Source: Arenibacter catalasegens (lineage in GTDB: Bacteria; Bacteroidota; Bacteroidia; Flavobacteriales; Flavobacteriaceae). From it: DNA of 64,000 bases. Each line of letters starts with the position of its first letter. Within the stretch, counting starts at the first letter, position 1. Shown here piece after piece: positions 28,161 through 38,175 of the stretch. The notes under the pieces are model-generated. The model searched no databases, was not told where the DNA came from, and saw only the letters and a list, made by a program, of their open reading frames with translations. The stretch lies in NCBI RefSeq assembly GCF_002909235.1, contig NZ_PHQQ01000002.1, forward strand, positions 62,001 through 126,000. The letters are read 5' to 3'. Position numbers and translations under genes: made by a program.

Positions 28161-29348
28161 TTGAATAAAAATATTTTAACATCTGAAATTCAAGATTATA
28201 TAAGCGAACATTTGGGGAGCAACCTTATAACTATGCTTTTAAAACCATTGCATTTAAAGGGTGTAACCAATAAAGAAGTTGCGGAGCAAATTGAAGCCAA
28301 GAACAAATGCAAGGACAAACTCCCCATTTGGTTTGGCACTCCTGACATTTACTTTCCCAACAAAGTGAATATAGAACAGACCTCATCCGAAATCACCGCC
28401 CAATATAAAGCTGGGTTGTTAAGTGGCGAAACTCTTTTGGATATGACAGGGGGTTTTGGGGTAGACAGTTATTTTTTTAGTCAAGGCATAGAACAGGTCC
28501 ATCATTGTGAAATGAATAGGGAACTATCCGAAATAGCCGAATATAATTTCAAGGTATTGGGTAGGGCCAACATCCATACACATGCAATGGATGGAATAGA
28601 TTTTTTAAAAAATTCAGAAATTGTTTTTGATTGGGTATTTATAGACCCCTCTCGGCGACATGATGCCAAGGGGAAGGTTTTTTTGTTGTCCGATTGCCTT
28701 CCTAATGTACCCGATAATCTAGAAGCCATTCTTGGGAAGGCCAAGAAAATCATGATAAAGACCTCTCCCCTTCTGGATCTGTCGGCTGGTCTTAAGGAGT
28801 TGGACTTCGTTAAGGAAATTCATATTATTTCCGTTAAAAATGAAGTCAAGGAAATTCTCTGGATATTGGAACGGGGGCACAATGGGGAAGTGCTTATAAA
28901 AACAGCAAATCTCAACGGATTAACAATGGAAGGTTTCCATTTTATACAGGGAGAAGAGAAAATGGCCCTTTCCAACTTCTCCGATCCACTGAAATATTTG
29001 TACGAGCCCAATTCGGCCATCTTAAAGTCCGGAGCTTTTAAAACCGTTGGGAACAGATTTAATTTATACAAGCTACACGATCACTCACATTTATACACCA
29101 ATAACCAATTAATCGAATTTCCAGGACGTGTGTTTAAGATTGTAAAAACCATTCCTTTCAATAAAAAAGAAATCCAAAAACTTAACTTAGCCAAGGCTAA
29201 TATTACGGTGCGTAATTTTCCGATGAACGTGGCAGACCTGAGGAAAAAATATAAAATTAAGGACGGCGGGGAAGTATATCTCTTTTTTACCACCAATTCC
29301 AAAGGTGACAAAATTGTCATTGAATGTCTTAAAACAGAGGCTAAATAG
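28161..29348 (+). CDS. Class I SAM methyltransferase with THUMP-like C-terminal region
   Basis: 395 residues. The methyltransferase core is central: LLDMTGGFGVDSYFFSQG (motif I, about 92-109), HHCEMNRELSEIAEYNF and WVFIDPSRRHDAKGK (a DPxR motif in place of a DPPY). The C-terminal part, VRNFPMNVADLRKKYKIKDG, resembles the THUMP-like module of RNA-modifying enzymes. RNA is the likely substrate; the site is unknown. The start codon is TTG at 28161, supported by the typical N-terminus MNKxIL and the tight 7-bp spacing after the upstream stop. Confidence 0.8.
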   Translation: MNKNILTSEIQDYISEHLGSNLITMLLKPLHLKGVTNKEVAEQIEAKNKCKDKLPIWFGTPDIYFPNKVNIEQTSSEITAQYKAGLLSGETLLDMTGGFGVDSYFFSQGIEQVHHCEMNRELSEIAEYNFKVLGRANIHTHAMDGIDFLKNSEIVFDWVFIDPSRRHDAKGKVFLLSDCLPNVPDNLEAILGKAKKIMIKTSPLLDLSAGLKELDFVKEIHIISVKNEVKEILWILERGHNGEVLIKTANLNGLTMEGFHFIQGEEKMALSNFSDPLKYLYEPNSAILKSGAFKTVGNRFNLYKLHDHSHLYTNNQLIEFPGRVFKIVKTIPFNKKEIQKLNLAKANITVRNFPMNVADLRKKYKIKDGGEVYLFFTTNSKGDKIVIECLKTEAK

Positions 29349-29435
29349 AATCGCTTGAATCAGCCAAGAATATAGCCCTGAGCTATCCCCTTAAAAGAGC
29401 AACTCATATCTAAATAACCAAAGCCAAGACCCCGA

Positions 29436-30191
29436 TCAATCACAATCCCATTTAAAATTAGCCACCTTATCGTTAGATGCAGTACCAAGATTGTAATGCC
29501 ACCATTCCGTTCGAATGGACCAAAAACCATATTCTTCCATGGTTTCCTTCAACAACAACCTATTGTTTAGAACTGATTTAGGAAGATCCAAATTATCATG
29601 ATAAGCCTTTTTTCCAAAAAAATCAAAATCAGTACCCATGTCCAATTCCACGCCTTGCAAGGTAACCAAGGTAATATCTACGGCACCACCCTTATTATGT
29701 ATAGACCCCTTGACTGGGTTGGCTACGTACTGCGGATTCGGGACTATGGCCCACATTTTATATTGCACATCATTTGGGCGATAACAGTCATAAAATTTTA
29801 TTTTAAATCCTTTCCCCATAAATTCCTTATTGGCCAAAAGAAGTGCTCGGGCTGTTTTCACCCTAGTGTAGCATTCCGCACAATCGTAAACCTTGGCTTT
29901 TAAAAAGTTGTTTTCCGTAGCGTAGCGCAGGTCATATACAAAATCATCACTGAAATCGGCCAACCGAACAAAAAGCGTATCGGCCAGACCCTCAAGGGAT
30001 TTAAGTTTGGCCACAGACAATTCTTCTTTCTTCCCAATTGTAATTTTTACGGAATCCCTTATCTCTAGTTCAGTTTCAACATCCTCAATAGCTTTATTAT
30101 TTACAGTAACTTCTTTACAGCTAAAAAAAAGAATTGCAGCCAAAACCGCTATTCCCTTAAAACCTATCAAAATCCTTTTCATTTTTTTCAT
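29436..30191 (-). CDS. M15 family D-alanyl-D-alanine dipeptidase, lipoprotein
   Basis: 251 residues from the ATG at 30191. The signal peptide ends LFFSC (lipobox). The catalytic part matches VanX/DdpX: YDLRYATENNFLK, YDCYRPNDVQYKMW, GSIHNKGGAVDITLV holding the zinc SxHxxGxAxD motif, and RTEWWHYNLG with the catalytic Glu and third zinc ligand. It cleaves D-Ala-D-Ala in the periplasm; a role in peptidoglycan recycling is more likely than glycopeptide resistance, as no vanA/H-like gene is near. Confidence 0.88.
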   Translation of the reverse strand: MKKMKRILIGFKGIAVLAAILFFSCKEVTVNNKAIEDVETELEIRDSVKITIGKKEELSVAKLKSLEGLADTLFVRLADFSDDFVYDLRYATENNFLKAKVYDCAECYTRVKTARALLLANKEFMGKGFKIKFYDCYRPNDVQYKMWAIVPNPQYVANPVKGSIHNKGGAVDITLVTLQGVELDMGTDFDFFGKKAYHDNLDLPKSVLNNRLLLKETMEEYGFWSIRTEWWHYNLGTASNDKVANFKWDCD

Positions 30192-30312
30192 TACCAATAT
30201 TAAGCTCTACCAACCAATCCTCAACTGACTATTCAATCTTAGTCAAATAATCTAAAAAGCCTCTAAATAGAGGCCTTTGTGATAAGTTTAAACGGACATT
30301 AAATGTATGTGA

Positions 30313-31146
30313 CTATTTTAGTCCCTCCAAATACTTTAAACTTTTTGGCACTTGGGCCACTACTCTGGAACACTCGTCCTCTATAAACATATATTTGATT
30401 CCCAATTTCTTGGATTCGGCCACCACCCCGGCGATATCCACTTCGCCAGTACCCAGAACCACATTGGTTTCAACATCTGCATGACCGGTATCATCTTTTT
30501 TGGTGCCTTTTTCCATGTCCTTTAAATGCATTAAAATGAATTTTGAAGGATATTTTTTAAGTAATTTAAGGGGGTCAACGCCGGCGTGATGCACCCAATA
30601 CACGTCCATTTCAAAGTCGAAATAGTTCGCATTCTCCGCCATATAGTCGAACAACGTACCATCTCCATAGGGCCTAAACTCAAATCCATGGGCATGATAT
30701 GCCAATTTTAATCCATTTTCCCTTAAAAGTTTTCCCGCTTTATTAAAGACCTCAACGGCCTTTTTAGTGTCTTCTAATCCAAAATTATTTCCATCGTGCG
30801 GTATCCATGCGCACATTACGTAGGCAGCGCCGTAACTTTTGGCTTTTTTTATAACCTCCTCCGGGGTATTTGCTAAATCGTCGAAGCTGGCACCAATACT
30901 AACCACCTTTAAATTATTTTTAGCAAGTAAGCCTTTAAATTTCTCCTCTGGCATACCATAGGATTCTCCACCTTCAACAATACGGATACCCCAATCGTTG
31001 ACCATTTTTAAAGTGCTCGGAATATCCTCCTTGAATTGATTTCTAAGACTGTACAATTGCAATCCAACTTCTTGTGCGGTTACATTTGTAGATCCGAAAA
31101 AAACTATGGCTATTAAAAATAGCCATAGTACCTGTAATTTCTTCAT
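30313..31146 (-). CDS. Exported xylose-isomerase-like TIM-barrel protein (sugar phosphate isomerase/epimerase family)
   Basis: 277 residues with a cleavable signal peptide (ends NVTAQE). The AP-endonuclease-2/xylose isomerase-like barrel is complete: VGLQLYSLRNQF, LAYHAHGFEFRPYGDG, FDFEMDVYWVHHAGVDP, ILMHLKDMEKGT and YMFIEDECS supply the metal-binding Glu, His and Asp residues. Homologues next to GMC oxidoreductases in Bacteroides have been described as 3-keto-glycoside eliminases or hydratases; that role is my inference here. It is the last gene of an operon with the gluconate-2-dehydrogenase-subunit-3-like and GMC genes. Confidence 0.82.
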   Translation of the reverse strand: MKKLQVLWLFLIAIVFFGSTNVTAQEVGLQLYSLRNQFKEDIPSTLKMVNDWGIRIVEGGESYGMPEEKFKGLLAKNNLKVVSIGASFDDLANTPEEVIKKAKSYGAAYVMCAWIPHDGNNFGLEDTKKAVEVFNKAGKLLRENGLKLAYHAHGFEFRPYGDGTLFDYMAENANYFDFEMDVYWVHHAGVDPLKLLKKYPSKFILMHLKDMEKGTKKDDTGHADVETNVVLGTGEVDIAGVVAESKKLGIKYMFIEDECSRVVAQVPKSLKYLEGLK

Positions 31147-31190
31147 CTTATATATAATTACTCCTATTTTTAAGCACCTTAAAAGGATAC

Positions 31191-31910
31191 CTATGTCAAT
31201 AGGTTCCCCTTGTCATCCCAAGTAGCGATTTCGTTTCTAGTACTCTGATCGATACACTTAGCAATCCATTCGGGATCATAGGCTACTCCATGCTGATCCA
31301 GCACGTCCTGAGGAACACCATCCCAGACGTTAGGTGTATTTCCCTTATAGCCCAGTTCAGCTACTCCTACTTTGGAGGAATAATAGCCACAAATGGTCAA
31401 TCCGCGCATCATATAGAAAAATTGTATTTCAAGCGGTTGCACCTCCAACGATTTTTTAGGATCGTGATAACAAATGGTATCTAATATTTGCTTTTGCTGT
31501 TCAAGGGTCGCCAATTTAAATTCAGTTCCAAAATCGGTATTACTCTTGTGATCCAACCACATTAGTCCACCTTTAAGCGTAAGTTGCATCTCAGGGATAT
31601 CCTTACCCATGAATTCTATAAATTCAGGAACTTCTGCCTCTATAGGACCTCCATTGGGGCCTTTAGGAGGAAGTATTACTGTACTCAACACCGCTATGGT
31701 TTCCATTTCGTGTTCGGTAAAAAGCTGTTCCGCATTTAATTTTTCAATTAGCTCCAATTCCTCAGGGGTACGGCCAAAATAATGGGTGTTATCGGCAGCG
31801 GCAACGGCTTCGTTCGCTGTATCGACTCCATCGGTCTTACAGCCATGAAAGGCCAAGGCAGATGCGCCCGCACCAAGAATTATTGTCTGTATACTCTTTC
31901 TTCTATCCAT
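31191..31910 (-). CDS. Gluconate 2-dehydrogenase subunit 3 family protein
   Basis: 239 residues with an N-terminal export signal beginning MDRRKSIQTIILGAGASALA, Tat-like (RRKSI) and ending close to a Cys that could be a lipobox (FHGC). The body matches the Gluconate_2-dh3 family: ELELIEKLNAEQLFTEHEMETI, EFIEFMGKD, ETICYHDP-like and the GYYSSKVGVAELGYKG C-terminal region. Such subunits partner with the GMC-type catalytic subunit and help its export or stability. Directly downstream (3 bp) of the GMC gene. Confidence 0.83.
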   Translation of the reverse strand: MDRRKSIQTIILGAGASALAFHGCKTDGVDTANEAVAAADNTHYFGRTPEELELIEKLNAEQLFTEHEMETIAVLSTVILPPKGPNGGPIEAEVPEFIEFMGKDIPEMQLTLKGGLMWLDHKSNTDFGTEFKLATLEQQKQILDTICYHDPKKSLEVQPLEIQFFYMMRGLTICGYYSSKVGVAELGYKGNTPNVWDGVPQDVLDQHGVAYDPEWIAKCIDQSTRNEIATWDDKGNLLT

Positions 31911-31913
31911 GGT

Positions 31914-33635
31914 CTAGATATTTTTCTGTTTTAATTGTTCAATAATATAATCACTGGCGCGCCAAGATAATGCCAAAATGGTCCAAGTACAGTTCTTATC
32001 CGCCTGGGATGTAAAAGGTCCTGCATCTACAATAAAGACATTGTCCACATCATGCAATTGATTGAATTTATTAGTGACCGATGTTTTGGGGTCATTACCC
32101 ATTCTAGTGGTTCCCACTTCATGGATAATACGTCCAGGAGCTTCTAACCCATAATCACGGTCTTTGCCTGGCTTATCGCCTAACGGTTCAGCCCCTAAAT
32201 TGTGGAAAATCTCCTCAAAGGTGTCCTGCATATGCTTGGCCTGCTTTTTCTCTAAATCTGACCATTTGTAATTAAACTTCAATACTGGGATACCAAATTC
32301 ATCCACTGTGGTAGGGTCAATTTCACAATAATTGTCCTTACGGGCAATACCCTCGCCTCTTCCGGCAACTCCTAATACGGATCCGTAATATTTTTTGACA
32401 TCATCTCGCAAGCTATCTCCATAACCTCCAATTTTGAGCCCAAAAAACTTATTAAACTCATTAGGATTAAAACTAAAACCATAGCCCGGCATTCTCATAC
32501 CCCCACCGACTTCAATATGATACCCTCTTGGAAAGTCCAACTTAGAGTTATCTCCCCACCACGGAGAGTAGACATGGTTACTACCTACCCCGTCTTCATT
32601 ATAGGACACTTTTCTGTCCATCAATGCAGGTACAAAAGCAGCTCTACTGGCACCGGTAGAATCGTGCAGGTATTTACCAACAACGTCACTACTATTTCCT
32701 AATCCGTTAGGATGCTGTTTGCTTTTCGAATTCAAGAGAATACGCGCGGAGCTACAGGCGGAAGCCGCCAAGACCACAACTTTGCCTCTTAATTTGTACT
32801 CTTTTCTATCATCCTTACTGATGTATGACACTCCTGTAGCTTTCCCCTCTTCATTGGTGGTCACTTCCCGAACTACACAATTGACGAATAATTTAACACG
32901 CCCACCGCTTTTTTGAGCTGGAAATATAAGACAACTTCCTGATGAGAAATCAGCATAAACGGAACAGGAACGTGAACATTGCCCACAGTAGAAGCACACA
33001 CCACGATCCGCATTAATTCTTTTGGTCAACATGGAAAGTCTACCCGGAATAGTAGGTATCCCTGCCTTTTTAGCCCCATTTATATAGAAAATTTCATGTA
33101 ATCTTGGTTTTGGTGGAGGAAGGAAAAATCCATCTGGATCATTCTCCAAGCCTTCATTCGTGCCAAATACCCCGATTAATTTATCTACTTTATCATAATA
33201 CGGTTTTACATCATCATAACCTATCGGCCAATCCTCTCCATGACCATCCCTAGTCTTCCCCTTAAAATCCTTAGGTCCGAAACGCAGAGAAATTCTCCCC
33301 CAGTGGTTTGTACGTCCCCCTAACATGTGTGAACGGAACCAATCAAATTCGGTCCCAGGTTCACGGGTATATGGCTCTCCTTCTATCTCCCAACCGCCAT
33401 AAGCGGCATCAAATTCGCCAAATGCCCTAGTGGTGCCCGCTCCCCTTCTTGGAGATTCGTAATTCCATTTTAATTGGTTCATGGTTTTCGGGTCTGCTGG
33501 ATCAAAAAACGGTCCAGCCTCGACAACGGCAACATTGAGGCCGGCATCAGCTAACTGCTTTGTAGCCATACCACCACCTGCACCCGAACCGACAATGATT
33601 ACATCATAAATTTCTGAGGATTCTTTTATCTGCAT
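31914..33635 (-). CDS. GMC-family FAD-dependent oxidoreductase
   Basis: 573 residues. The N-terminal dinucleotide motif IIVGSGAGGGMATKQLADAG binds FAD; a Cys-rich insertion, CFYCGQCSRSC, near residue 215 resembles that of gluconate/fructose dehydrogenase catalytic subunits; the C-terminal GMC segment has HEVGTTRMGNDP with catalytic His and DAGPFTSQADKNCTWTI. With the neighbouring subunit and isomerase genes it forms a likely sugar C3-oxidation operon producing 3-keto-sugars. No cytochrome subunit is encoded next to it, so the electron acceptor is unknown. Confidence 0.87.
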   Translation of the reverse strand: MQIKESSEIYDVIIVGSGAGGGMATKQLADAGLNVAVVEAGPFFDPADPKTMNQLKWNYESPRRGAGTTRAFGEFDAAYGGWEIEGEPYTREPGTEFDWFRSHMLGGRTNHWGRISLRFGPKDFKGKTRDGHGEDWPIGYDDVKPYYDKVDKLIGVFGTNEGLENDPDGFFLPPPKPRLHEIFYINGAKKAGIPTIPGRLSMLTKRINADRGVCFYCGQCSRSCSVYADFSSGSCLIFPAQKSGGRVKLFVNCVVREVTTNEEGKATGVSYISKDDRKEYKLRGKVVVLAASACSSARILLNSKSKQHPNGLGNSSDVVGKYLHDSTGASRAAFVPALMDRKVSYNEDGVGSNHVYSPWWGDNSKLDFPRGYHIEVGGGMRMPGYGFSFNPNEFNKFFGLKIGGYGDSLRDDVKKYYGSVLGVAGRGEGIARKDNYCEIDPTTVDEFGIPVLKFNYKWSDLEKKQAKHMQDTFEEIFHNLGAEPLGDKPGKDRDYGLEAPGRIIHEVGTTRMGNDPKTSVTNKFNQLHDVDNVFIVDAGPFTSQADKNCTWTILALSWRASDYIIEQLKQKNI

Positions 33636-33648
33636 ACTATAAGTAATT

Positions 33649-33718
33649 AATTTTGAGGTTCAATATAAGTTTAAAAAGAGTTTAAATTAAAATTTTTTAT
33701 CCAAACAACCTCAAAATT
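33649..33718. repeat. 12-bp perfect inverted repeat upstream of the GMC operon
   Basis: AATTTTGAGGTT (33649-33660) and AACCTCAAAATT (33707-33718) are perfect reverse complements flanking a 46-bp A/T-rich centre, beginning 14 bp upstream of the GMC start codon at 33635. The pair fits either twin operator half-sites spanning the promoter or a long hairpin in the leader. Confidence 0.55.
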
Positions 33719-33880
33719 CATGTAATTTGACATAAAACCATTAATAATTGATAATATGTTATTAGATGAATCAATTCCTTAGATTTGACTCTTGAAGATT
33801 ACCACCCAAATTACTTTAGAAATAAACCAAAGAATCAGGAATTGAATTTATGATACCTTTTTATACTATTAAATAGCATT

Positions 33881-35992
33881 CTAGAAATTGTTCAATTGCT
33901 CCAGAGCTTCCTTGGTAGAAGCCACCGGGAGTTTACAGGTATGGTCCTGACAAACATAAATAAAAGTCCCGTCATCGGCATAACGCCCTTTGAACAAAGG
34001 CAGATCACTACTCTTATTACTTCCTACTATTAAGGTGTTGGGCAAATTTTGCTGCTGCAACTCTGCCAATAACTGCTTGGCATCATCGCCCACAACGGCA
34101 ATTTCATAAAAGGGCAATGCTGATTTGAGTAACAAGGAATTCCATTTGGAATAGTTATAGGCATTTTCCTCTAAAACGGGAATCATGGCCGAAAGCATAG
34201 ACCGCGCCTTAAGTGTGGCGTCCTTATCATAATCTATATGACCAAGTAGGAGTAAATTCTCTGCCATCACGGCATTGGGTGAAGGCAATACGCCATCATC
34301 GGTTTTAATTATTTTAGCAATTAGTTCATTATTGGAGTTGAAACTGTACATGCCGGAATTTTCATCAGCAAATTTGGTTTTTGCAATTTGATTCATGCTT
34401 TTGGCAAAATCCAAATAAGTAGAAGTCATTGTTGACCCGTACAATTTTAAACTAGCATTGGCCAAAAAGGAATAATCCTCCAAAAATCCATCACTCTTCT
34501 TACTCCCCTTTTTATAGGTGTGTACCAACTGATCTTTATCTAGACTATTTTTCTTAATAAAACGGAACACTTCCTCCGCCTTATTCAAATAAGTTATCTC
34601 CCCAAAAGTATTATAAGCATCCACCAAGCCCGTAATCAATAGAGCATTCCAAGAAGTAATGATCTTGTCATCCGTATTAGGCCGTATTCTTTTATTTCTC
34701 TCGGTTAATATTTTCTCTTGCCATCTGCCCAGATAGGTTTCCCAATTTTCCGAATCTATATTATTCTCCTTAATAAATTCCGTATCGCCAGTGGTCCTTG
34801 AAAGAACATAGGTTCCGTTTTCCCAAATATTGGAACGCTCTATATTAAAATATTTGGCGAACAATTCAAAATCTGACCCTAAAATTGACTTTAGCTCCTC
34901 TTCTTTCCATACATAAAACTTGCCTTCCTCACCTTCACTATCGGCATCTATGGCTGCATAATAACCCCCTTCCGGATTTTTCATCTCCTTATCCAAAAAA
35001 GAAATGGTTTCCTCCACTACCTTTTTATAAAGGGGCTCATTAAACACTTTATAAGCCTTGGAATAAAGGCTTATTAATTGTGCATTATCATATAACATTT
35101 TCTCAAAATGTGGAACCTTCCATTGCGAATCAGTGCTATACCTATAGAATCCACCTGCAATATGATCATAGACCCCTCCCCAGGCTATTCTGTCCAGTGT
35201 AGTTTTAACAAACTTTTTGGCGGACTCATCATCTGTCAGGACGGCGTAATCCAATAGAAAATCTAAATTAACAGGGATCATAAACTTTTGCGACCCATTA
35301 TTACCACCCCATTTCAGATCCCAGTTATCTTTCCATTTTTCTACACTTTTCTTTAAAACATCTGGGGTCAACATCCCTAGATCGGAAACTGGCGTTATGA
35401 TATTTACTTCCTGTATCCCCTGCGCAACCATGTCGGCATATTCATTTGCTTTTTTGGGATCATCTTTATATAATTTGCTAACCTGGGACAAAACTTTGCT
35501 CCATTGTTGCTTGGTATGGTAGGTACCTCCGTAAATAGGCTTTCCGTTAGGCAACGTAATTACATTCAAAGGCCATCCTCCATTACCGTTGATAAGTTGC
35601 AAAGCGGTCATATATACATGATCCACATCCGGTCTCTCTTCCCTGTCTACTTTGATGCTTATGAAATTTTCATTCATCAATTTTGCTACTTCCTCATCTT
35701 CGAAAGTTTCTTCTTCCATAACATGGCACCAGTGACAGGAAGAATAACCAACACTTACCAATACCAACTTGTCTTCCCGTTTAGCCTCCTCCAATGCCTC
35801 TGGACTCCAAGGCCTCCAATTAACAGGGTTATGGGCGTGTTGCAATAAATAGGGACTCGTTTCATTAATAAGGTCATTAGTGAACTTATGGTCGTTTTTC
35901 TGACCTTTAATATCTGAGCAGGAAAATAAGATCATGGCAGATAAAAAAAATAGATTATAGAATGAAAACCTCATGTATACATTACGGGTCAT
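33881..35992 (-). CDS. DUF255/YyaL-like thioredoxin-domain protein, exported
   Basis: 703 residues with an N-terminal signal ([19 protein letters not shown] is a lipoprotein signal, so the ATG at 35974 may be the true start). The N-terminal thioredoxin-fold domain (about 30-190) includes [16 protein letters not shown] and [10 protein letters not shown] with a CxxC pair. The remaining 500 residues form an alpha/alpha-toroid of N-acylglucosamine-epimerase type ([32 protein letters not shown]). This is the YyaL/spermatogenesis-associated 20 family, whose biochemical role is not settled. Confidence 0.87.
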   Translation of the reverse strand: MTRNVYMRFSFYNLFFLSAMILFSCSDIKGQKNDHKFTNDLINETSPYLLQHAHNPVNWRPWSPEALEEAKREDKLVLVSVGYSSCHWCHVMEEETFEDEEVAKLMNENFISIKVDREERPDVDHVYMTALQLINGNGGWPLNVITLPNGKPIYGGTYHTKQQWSKVLSQVSKLYKDDPKKANEYADMVAQGIQEVNIITPVSDLGMLTPDVLKKSVEKWKDNWDLKWGGNNGSQKFMIPVNLDFLLDYAVLTDDESAKKFVKTTLDRIAWGGVYDHIAGGFYRYSTDSQWKVPHFEKMLYDNAQLISLYSKAYKVFNEPLYKKVVEETISFLDKEMKNPEGGYYAAIDADSEGEEGKFYVWKEEELKSILGSDFELFAKYFNIERSNIWENGTYVLSRTTGDTEFIKENNIDSENWETYLGRWQEKILTERNKRIRPNTDDKIITSWNALLITGLVDAYNTFGEITYLNKAEEVFRFIKKNSLDKDQLVHTYKKGSKKSDGFLEDYSFLANASLKLYGSTMTSTYLDFAKSMNQIAKTKFADENSGMYSFNSNNELIAKIIKTDDGVLPSPNAVMAENLLLLGHIDYDKDATLKARSMLSAMIPVLEENAYNYSKWNSLLLKSALPFYEIAVVGDDAKQLLAELQQQNLPNTLIVGSNKSSDLPLFKGRYADDGTFIYVCQDHTCKLPVASTKEALEQLNNF

Positions 35993-36080
35993 AAAAAAGT
36001 ATTATTGTTCAGTCTTGAAAAATACAAAAATTGATCTCAATTATTAAAGATTTACATAAAGTTCTATTGCAGTATTATTC

Positions 36081-36812
36081 CTAATGTATGGGTGTATCTT
36101 GTTTTTTCTGTTTCGCAAACCAATCATACAATTCATCGTTTTCATATGCCTTGTCCCAAGCATTGTGTCCGACGCCCTTATAAATAGTAAAATCCACATT
36201 ATAACCCATTTCCTTTAATTTGGCTACCATTTCTATAGATTCGGAAATGGGAATTGATTTATCCTGATCTCCGTGAAAAACCTTAATAGGTAAATTTCTA
36301 TTGATCCATGAAGCATAGGGTACGGGCGTCATACCACAAACCACGGCCAAAGCGGCAAACCTTTCTGGATATTGAACCGCCATTTCCCAAGCGGCCCCAC
36401 CGCCCCTACTAAGTCCAGTAAGATAAATTCTATTTTCGTCCACTTTGTTTTGGGCTATAATAGTATCAAGGAGTTTATTTACCGCTCTAGTGTTCCACCA
36501 CATTTTTTCGTTGGGATTCTGCGGAGCCAGAATTAAAAAAGGAAATTTCTTGCCACGCGCAATAAGTTTTGGAGGGCCATTGCGCTTAACAGATTTTAAA
36601 TCTCCCCCAGATTCGCCTCCGCCATGTAAAAAAACCAATATGGGAAATTTTTCATCCGTATTTAACTCGTAATTCTCTGGATAATAAAGATAGTATCTCA
36701 ATAGTTCAGATGTAGTAACCTCCATTTCGGAATGTACCAATTCGGGAGAAGATTGTGAGGCGCAGCCCTCAAAGATAAATAGGCTGCAAAAAATTAATAA
36801 TATTGATTTCAT
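36081..36812 (-). CDS. Alpha/beta hydrolase lipoprotein (esterase/PHB depolymerase-like)
   Basis: 243 residues; signal ends FIFEGC (lipobox). Oxyanion region FPILVFLHGGGESGG; nucleophile elbow LTGLSRGGGAAWE with Ser near residue 138; acid and His from VFHGDQDKSIPISES and GVGHNAWDKAYE. This is the LpqC/prolyl-oligopeptidase-like esterase type common next to carbohydrate genes, so it may deacylate plant or algal glycans. A TAAATTTG box (36818-36825, minus strand) lies only 6 bp before the ATG. Confidence 0.83.
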   Translation of the reverse strand: MKSILLIFCSLFIFEGCASQSSPELVHSEMEVTTSELLRYYLYYPENYELNTDEKFPILVFLHGGGESGGDLKSVKRNGPPKLIARGKKFPFLILAPQNPNEKMWWNTRAVNKLLDTIIAQNKVDENRIYLTGLSRGGGAAWEMAVQYPERFAALAVVCGMTPVPYASWINRNLPIKVFHGDQDKSIPISESIEMVAKLKEMGYNVDFTIYKGVGHNAWDKAYENDELYDWFAKQKKQDTPIH

Positions 36813-37136
36813 CTATTCAAATTTATTCTTCGTTTTAGCCCTTATGGTGTTTACAAAAACAATCGGCTTACGTCTATTTCTATTAGAGCCCATTTTCTGT
36901 TTCCTTAGTGAGAATTCCAGGGAAACATTGTTATTATCACACACCATTCCAAATTGATTGGAAATCCGCAAATTGATGCATTTTTATTCAAATTAATGAG
37001 TATATAGGTTTATTTAACATTCTGGATCATTCCTTAAACAAAAAACAGGATAATAGTTATAAAAGTCAAAATGTATTTTCTATTAGAGTTTTCAGTTTTA
37101 CTTTGGTACTTTTATCGTGCAAACAAACATTATAGT
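36813..37136. other. Divergent intergenic region, no gene seen
   Basis: 324 bp between the esterase and kdgK. No supportable coding frame. It holds a minus-strand TAAATTTG box (36818-36825) for the esterase and a plus-strand TACTTTTA box (37107-37114, one mismatch to TAnnTTTG) that would start kdgK about 17 nt before the ATG at 37137. The middle is A/T-rich with no clear palindrome. Confidence 0.5.
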
Positions 37137-38159
37137 ATGAAGAAAGTCATTACTTTCGGAGAAATCCTCCTAAGATTATCAACGGAAAGGCACCTACGTT
37201 TTTCGCAGGCAACCAATTTCAACGCCACCTATGGAGGAGGAGAGTTTAACGTAGCCGTATCCCTTGCCAATTATGGTTTTGATACAGAATTCGTTACGCG
37301 CTTGCCAAAGAACGATATTGGAGATTGTGCGCTTCAAGAAATAAGAAAATACAATGTAGCTACTACCAACATACAGGTTGGCGGTGACCGCTTGGGCATT
37401 TATTTTTTGGAAACTGGTGCTGGCACCAGGGGCAGTAAGGTTGTTTATGACAGGGCCAATAGTGCTATTGCGGAAATAGAGACAAACACCATAGATTGGG
37501 AGGTAGTATTCAAGGACGCCGATTGGTTTCATTGGAGCGGGGTAACCCCAGCCATTTCCAGCAATGCAGCGGCTGTTTGTTTGGAAGCAGTTAAGGCTGC
37601 GCACAAGATGGGGATCACCATTTCATCCGATTTAAATTATCGCTCCAAATTATGGAAATACGGAAAAGAACCCAAAGAAATTATGCCGGAACTACTAAAG
37701 TACAGCAATGTTATTTTAGGTGATTTGGATACGGCCTTTTTTATGACGGGCCAGGAGAAGAAGGATCCGGATTATCAAGATATGGACTCCTTGCCCGAGT
37801 TATACGACCTCTTATATAAAAACTCTCCCGATCTAAGTTATGTTGCAACTACATTACGTTATTCGGTAAATGCTTCCCATCAAAAAATAGGTGGAATACT
37901 ATATGATGGAAAAAAAATACATTACGCCAAAATCAGGGAAGTAACTCCCGTAGTAGACCGTGTAGGGAGTGGCGATGCCTTTATGGGAGGATTGATCTAT
38001 GGTCTGCTACAAGATACAATAGACAATCAACACACTATCGATTTTGCCGCAGCGGCATGCTGTATAAAACACACCATTACAGGAGATTTCAACTTGGCCA
38101 CTCTTGAAGAGGTAGAACTTTTGGCAGGAGGGGAATCTTCCGGAAAAGTAAGCAGATAA
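37137..38159 (+). CDS. kdgK: 2-dehydro-3-deoxygluconokinase, PfkB family
   Basis: 340 residues from the ATG at 37137; an in-frame start 66 bp upstream adds a stretch that lies across the promoter. PfkB-family motifs: VITFGEILLRLS and GGGEFNVAVSLANYG near the N-terminus; the catalytic anion-hole motif DRVGSGDAFMGGLIYGLL near residue 280. It phosphorylates 2-keto-3-deoxygluconate (KDG). The neighbouring aldolase and mannonate dehydratase genes make KDG kinase the clear choice over other PfkB sugars. Confidence 0.88.
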   Translation: MKKVITFGEILLRLSTERHLRFSQATNFNATYGGGEFNVAVSLANYGFDTEFVTRLPKNDIGDCALQEIRKYNVATTNIQVGGDRLGIYFLETGAGTRGSKVVYDRANSAIAEIETNTIDWEVVFKDADWFHWSGVTPAISSNAAAVCLEAVKAAHKMGITISSDLNYRSKLWKYGKEPKEIMPELLKYSNVILGDLDTAFFMTGQEKKDPDYQDMDSLPELYDLLYKNSPDLSYVATTLRYSVNASHQKIGGILYDGKKIHYAKIREVTPVVDRVGSGDAFMGGLIYGLLQDTIDNQHTIDFAAAACCIKHTITGDFNLATLEEVELLAGGESSGKVSR

Positions 38160-38175
38160 CCACAAGAAGATTTAT

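Noticed and set aside
29436-30191. Glycopeptide-resistance (vanX) gene
   Set aside because: No vanA, vanH or vanRS-like gene is near and the protein is a lipoprotein, so a peptidoglycan-recycling dipeptidase is the better call.
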